Shown here in pieces: positions 24,292 through 25,453 of a DNA stretch of 25,453 nucleotides. The notes beneath the pieces were generated by a model. The model had not been told where the DNA came from. It did no database searches and saw only the letters and a program-made list of their open reading frames with translations. The stretch's first letter is position 1. Each line of letters begins with the position of its first letter. Source of the stretch: an uncultured Rickettsiales bacterium (GTDB lineage: Bacteria > Pseudomonadota > Alphaproteobacteria > Rickettsiales > UBA1997); the NCBI GenBank assembly GCA_948744995.1, contig CAPZCD010000006.1:1-25453 (forward strand). Reading direction: 5' to 3'. A program made the translations under genes and the position numbers.

Positions 24292-25164
24292 ATGACAGAA
24301 AAGAAATTCATAGAAGTCTGTTTTGCAGGTCTACCAAACGCAGGGAAATCGAGTTTAATTAATAGACTAGTTGGAGATAAAATATCAATAGTCTCTCCAA
24401 AAGCACAGACCACAAGGGATGTGATAAGAGGCATATTTGTAGAAGACAATACACAGGTAGTGTTAGTTGATACTCCAGGAATATTTATACCTCAAAAAAA
24501 ACGTCCCCTAGAAAGAAAAATAATAAAAAATGCATGGTATGGTGTTGAGGAAACTGAAATTGTATGTATCATAATAGATAGTGTTTGCGGTATTACTGAT
24601 GCAGTAAAAACAACTATTAACGATATAATAAAGAAAAAGAAACGCATAATATTTGTACTAAACAAAGTAGATTTAGTTAAGAAGGAAAAACTTTTACTGT
24701 TAGCTTCAGAGTTAGAAAAAATATACCCAAGTTTTGAAAAAATATTCATGGTATCAGCTAAAAATGGGGATAATGTAGATTTATTAAAAAAATATCTAAT
24801 AACTATAGCGCCTAGAGCCGAATGGATGTTCAATGATGATGAAATAAGTGATGCTCCTATGAAATTTATGGCGGCGGAAATCACTAGAGAAAAATTGTTT
24901 TTGAATCTAAGAGAGGATCTACCATATTCTATTGATGTGACAACGGATGCTTGGGAAGAACTAAATAATGGTAGTATAAAAATAAATCAAAGTATAATAG
25001 TTCTGAAAGAAAGTCAAAAGGCTATAGTTGTTGGGAAAAATGGGAAGATGTTGAAAAATATTAGTATTTCTGCGAGGACTGATATGGAATCGCTTTTTGG
25101 TAGAAAAGTGCATCTGTTTCTTTTTGTTAAGGTTGAGAATGGGTGGATAGGAGAAAAATTTTAG
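24292..25164 (+). CDS. era: GTPase Era, 16S rRNA maturation factor
   Basis: Essential GTPase of 290 residues (E. coli 301) that binds the 3' end of 16S rRNA during 30S assembly. G1 is GLPNAGKSS (13-21, usual GRPNVGKS), G2 lies near KAQTTRD, G3 is DTPG (60-63), G4 NKVD (124-127) and G5 SAKNG (155-159). The C-terminal KH domain has VVGKNGKMLKNI (247-258). I chose the ATG at 24292 over the in-frame TTG at 24283, as the family begins shortly before G1. It is the last gene of the ftsY cluster; recO and rnc, frequent companions, are not seen. Confidence 0.97.
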   Translation: MTEKKFIEVCFAGLPNAGKSSLINRLVGDKISIVSPKAQTTRDVIRGIFVEDNTQVVLVDTPGIFIPQKKRPLERKIIKNAWYGVEETEIVCIIIDSVCGITDAVKTTINDIIKKKKRIIFVLNKVDLVKKEKLLLLASELEKIYPSFEKIFMVSAKNGDNVDLLKKYLITIAPRAEWMFNDDEISDAPMKFMAAEITREKLFLNLREDLPYSIDVTTDAWEELNNGSIKINQSIIVLKESQKAIVVGKNGKMLKNISISARTDMESLFGRKVHLFLFVKVENGWIGEKF

Positions 25165-25453
25165 ATGATTGATAATAGGTAAATATAATAAGCAAATATT
25201 GCCAAAAAGTAATGATAAAAAAAGAATAAAAAAGTTATTATCCTTCTTAAACAATGGGATTATTTGACAATAGTTGATAAACTATATAAAAATATAAAAA
25301 ATAAAAAATATATAGCTAAAACAGCATAAGACAAAAACTATAGCAAATACGAATTGTTATTTAAAAATTTAGTAACTGCTCCTCCCACTCCCTCCTTACC
25401 TCTAAATTATTTGTTATAAACTATGACTTATGGTATATAAATAACCAATAAGT
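25165..25453. other. Gene-free region after era
   Basis: These 289 very AT-rich bases run to the window edge. They contain the reversed second copy of the foldback repeat (25253-25377), and a C-rich patch near 25380-25403 of no recognised function. No terminator with a convincing stem was found for the era cluster. Confidence 0.45.
25253..25377 (-). repeat. Foldback-type intergenic repeat, copy B (reverse orientation)
   Basis: The reverse complement aligns collinearly with 5777-5897. AGTTACTAAATTTTT matches the start, the TTCGTATTTGCTATA block matches at 23 of 25, and the terminal block with AAATAATCCCATT matches at 24 of 27. The middle has diverged. The left inverted arm of copy A has no clear partner here, so this copy looks truncated or decayed. 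Confidence 0.58.

Noticed and set aside
24961..25254. Minus-strand open frame of 97 codons at the end of era
   Set aside because: It overlaps the conserved KH domain of era and the translation is low-complexity Phe/Leu/Asn, typical of antisense AT-rich DNA.

Overview
This is an AT-rich (by eye about 30% G+C) bacterial chromosome segment. It encodes a Gram-negative cell envelope (Kdo transferase, arabinose-5-phosphate isomerase, a lipid A phosphoethanolamine transferase) and housekeeping genes. An ELM1-family gene, a short FtsY without the acidic A domain, almost exclusive AGA/AGG arginine codons in dnaK, scattered operons and decayed intergenic DNA suggest a host-associated alphaproteobacterium (Rickettsiales- or Holosporales-like). 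That placement is inference. TGA works as a stop (lepB, pyrG), so the standard code applies. I found no rRNA, tRNA, CRISPR array or transposase gene.

Layout. Bases 57-5699 (+): a secreted polysaccharide deacetylase, an EptA-type phosphoethanolamine transferase, dnaK behind a heat-shock-like promoter, and lepB behind its own promoter. Bases 5700-6104 carry no intact gene. They hold a signal-peptide-like 20-codon ORF coupled to the lepB stop, a foldback (MITE-like) repeat, a second dispersed repeat and a hairpin. Bases 6105-18916 are all on the minus strand: an ABC-F ATPase with a long leader, a P-type Ca2+-type ATPase, an envelope proteostasis operon (ybaB, ftsH, cyclophilin, FKBP-like membrane protein, perhaps running on into the ATPase), a 594-residue orphan protein, and the coupled pair ELM1-waaA. 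Bases 19344-25164 (+): pyrG, kdsD, ftsY, smpB, a 257-residue orphan and era.

How the genes fit together. kdsD makes the precursor of Kdo, waaA attaches Kdo to lipid A, the ELM1-family protein is coupled to waaA, and eptA decorates lipid A. lepB and ftsY serve protein export. FtsH, DnaK, cyclophilin, the FKBP-like protein and SmpB form a quality-control set, and the dnaK and ybaB-ftsH promoters share the same CTTG-N17 layout.

The most interesting points are not classical genes. (1) The divergent ELM1 promoter and gene start is repeated in decayed form right after pyrG, as if pyrG had been inserted between ELM1 and kdsD. (2) A foldback repeat at 5743-5895 has a relative in reverse orientation at 25253-25377. 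(3) There are two unrecognised proteins, of 594 and 257 residues.
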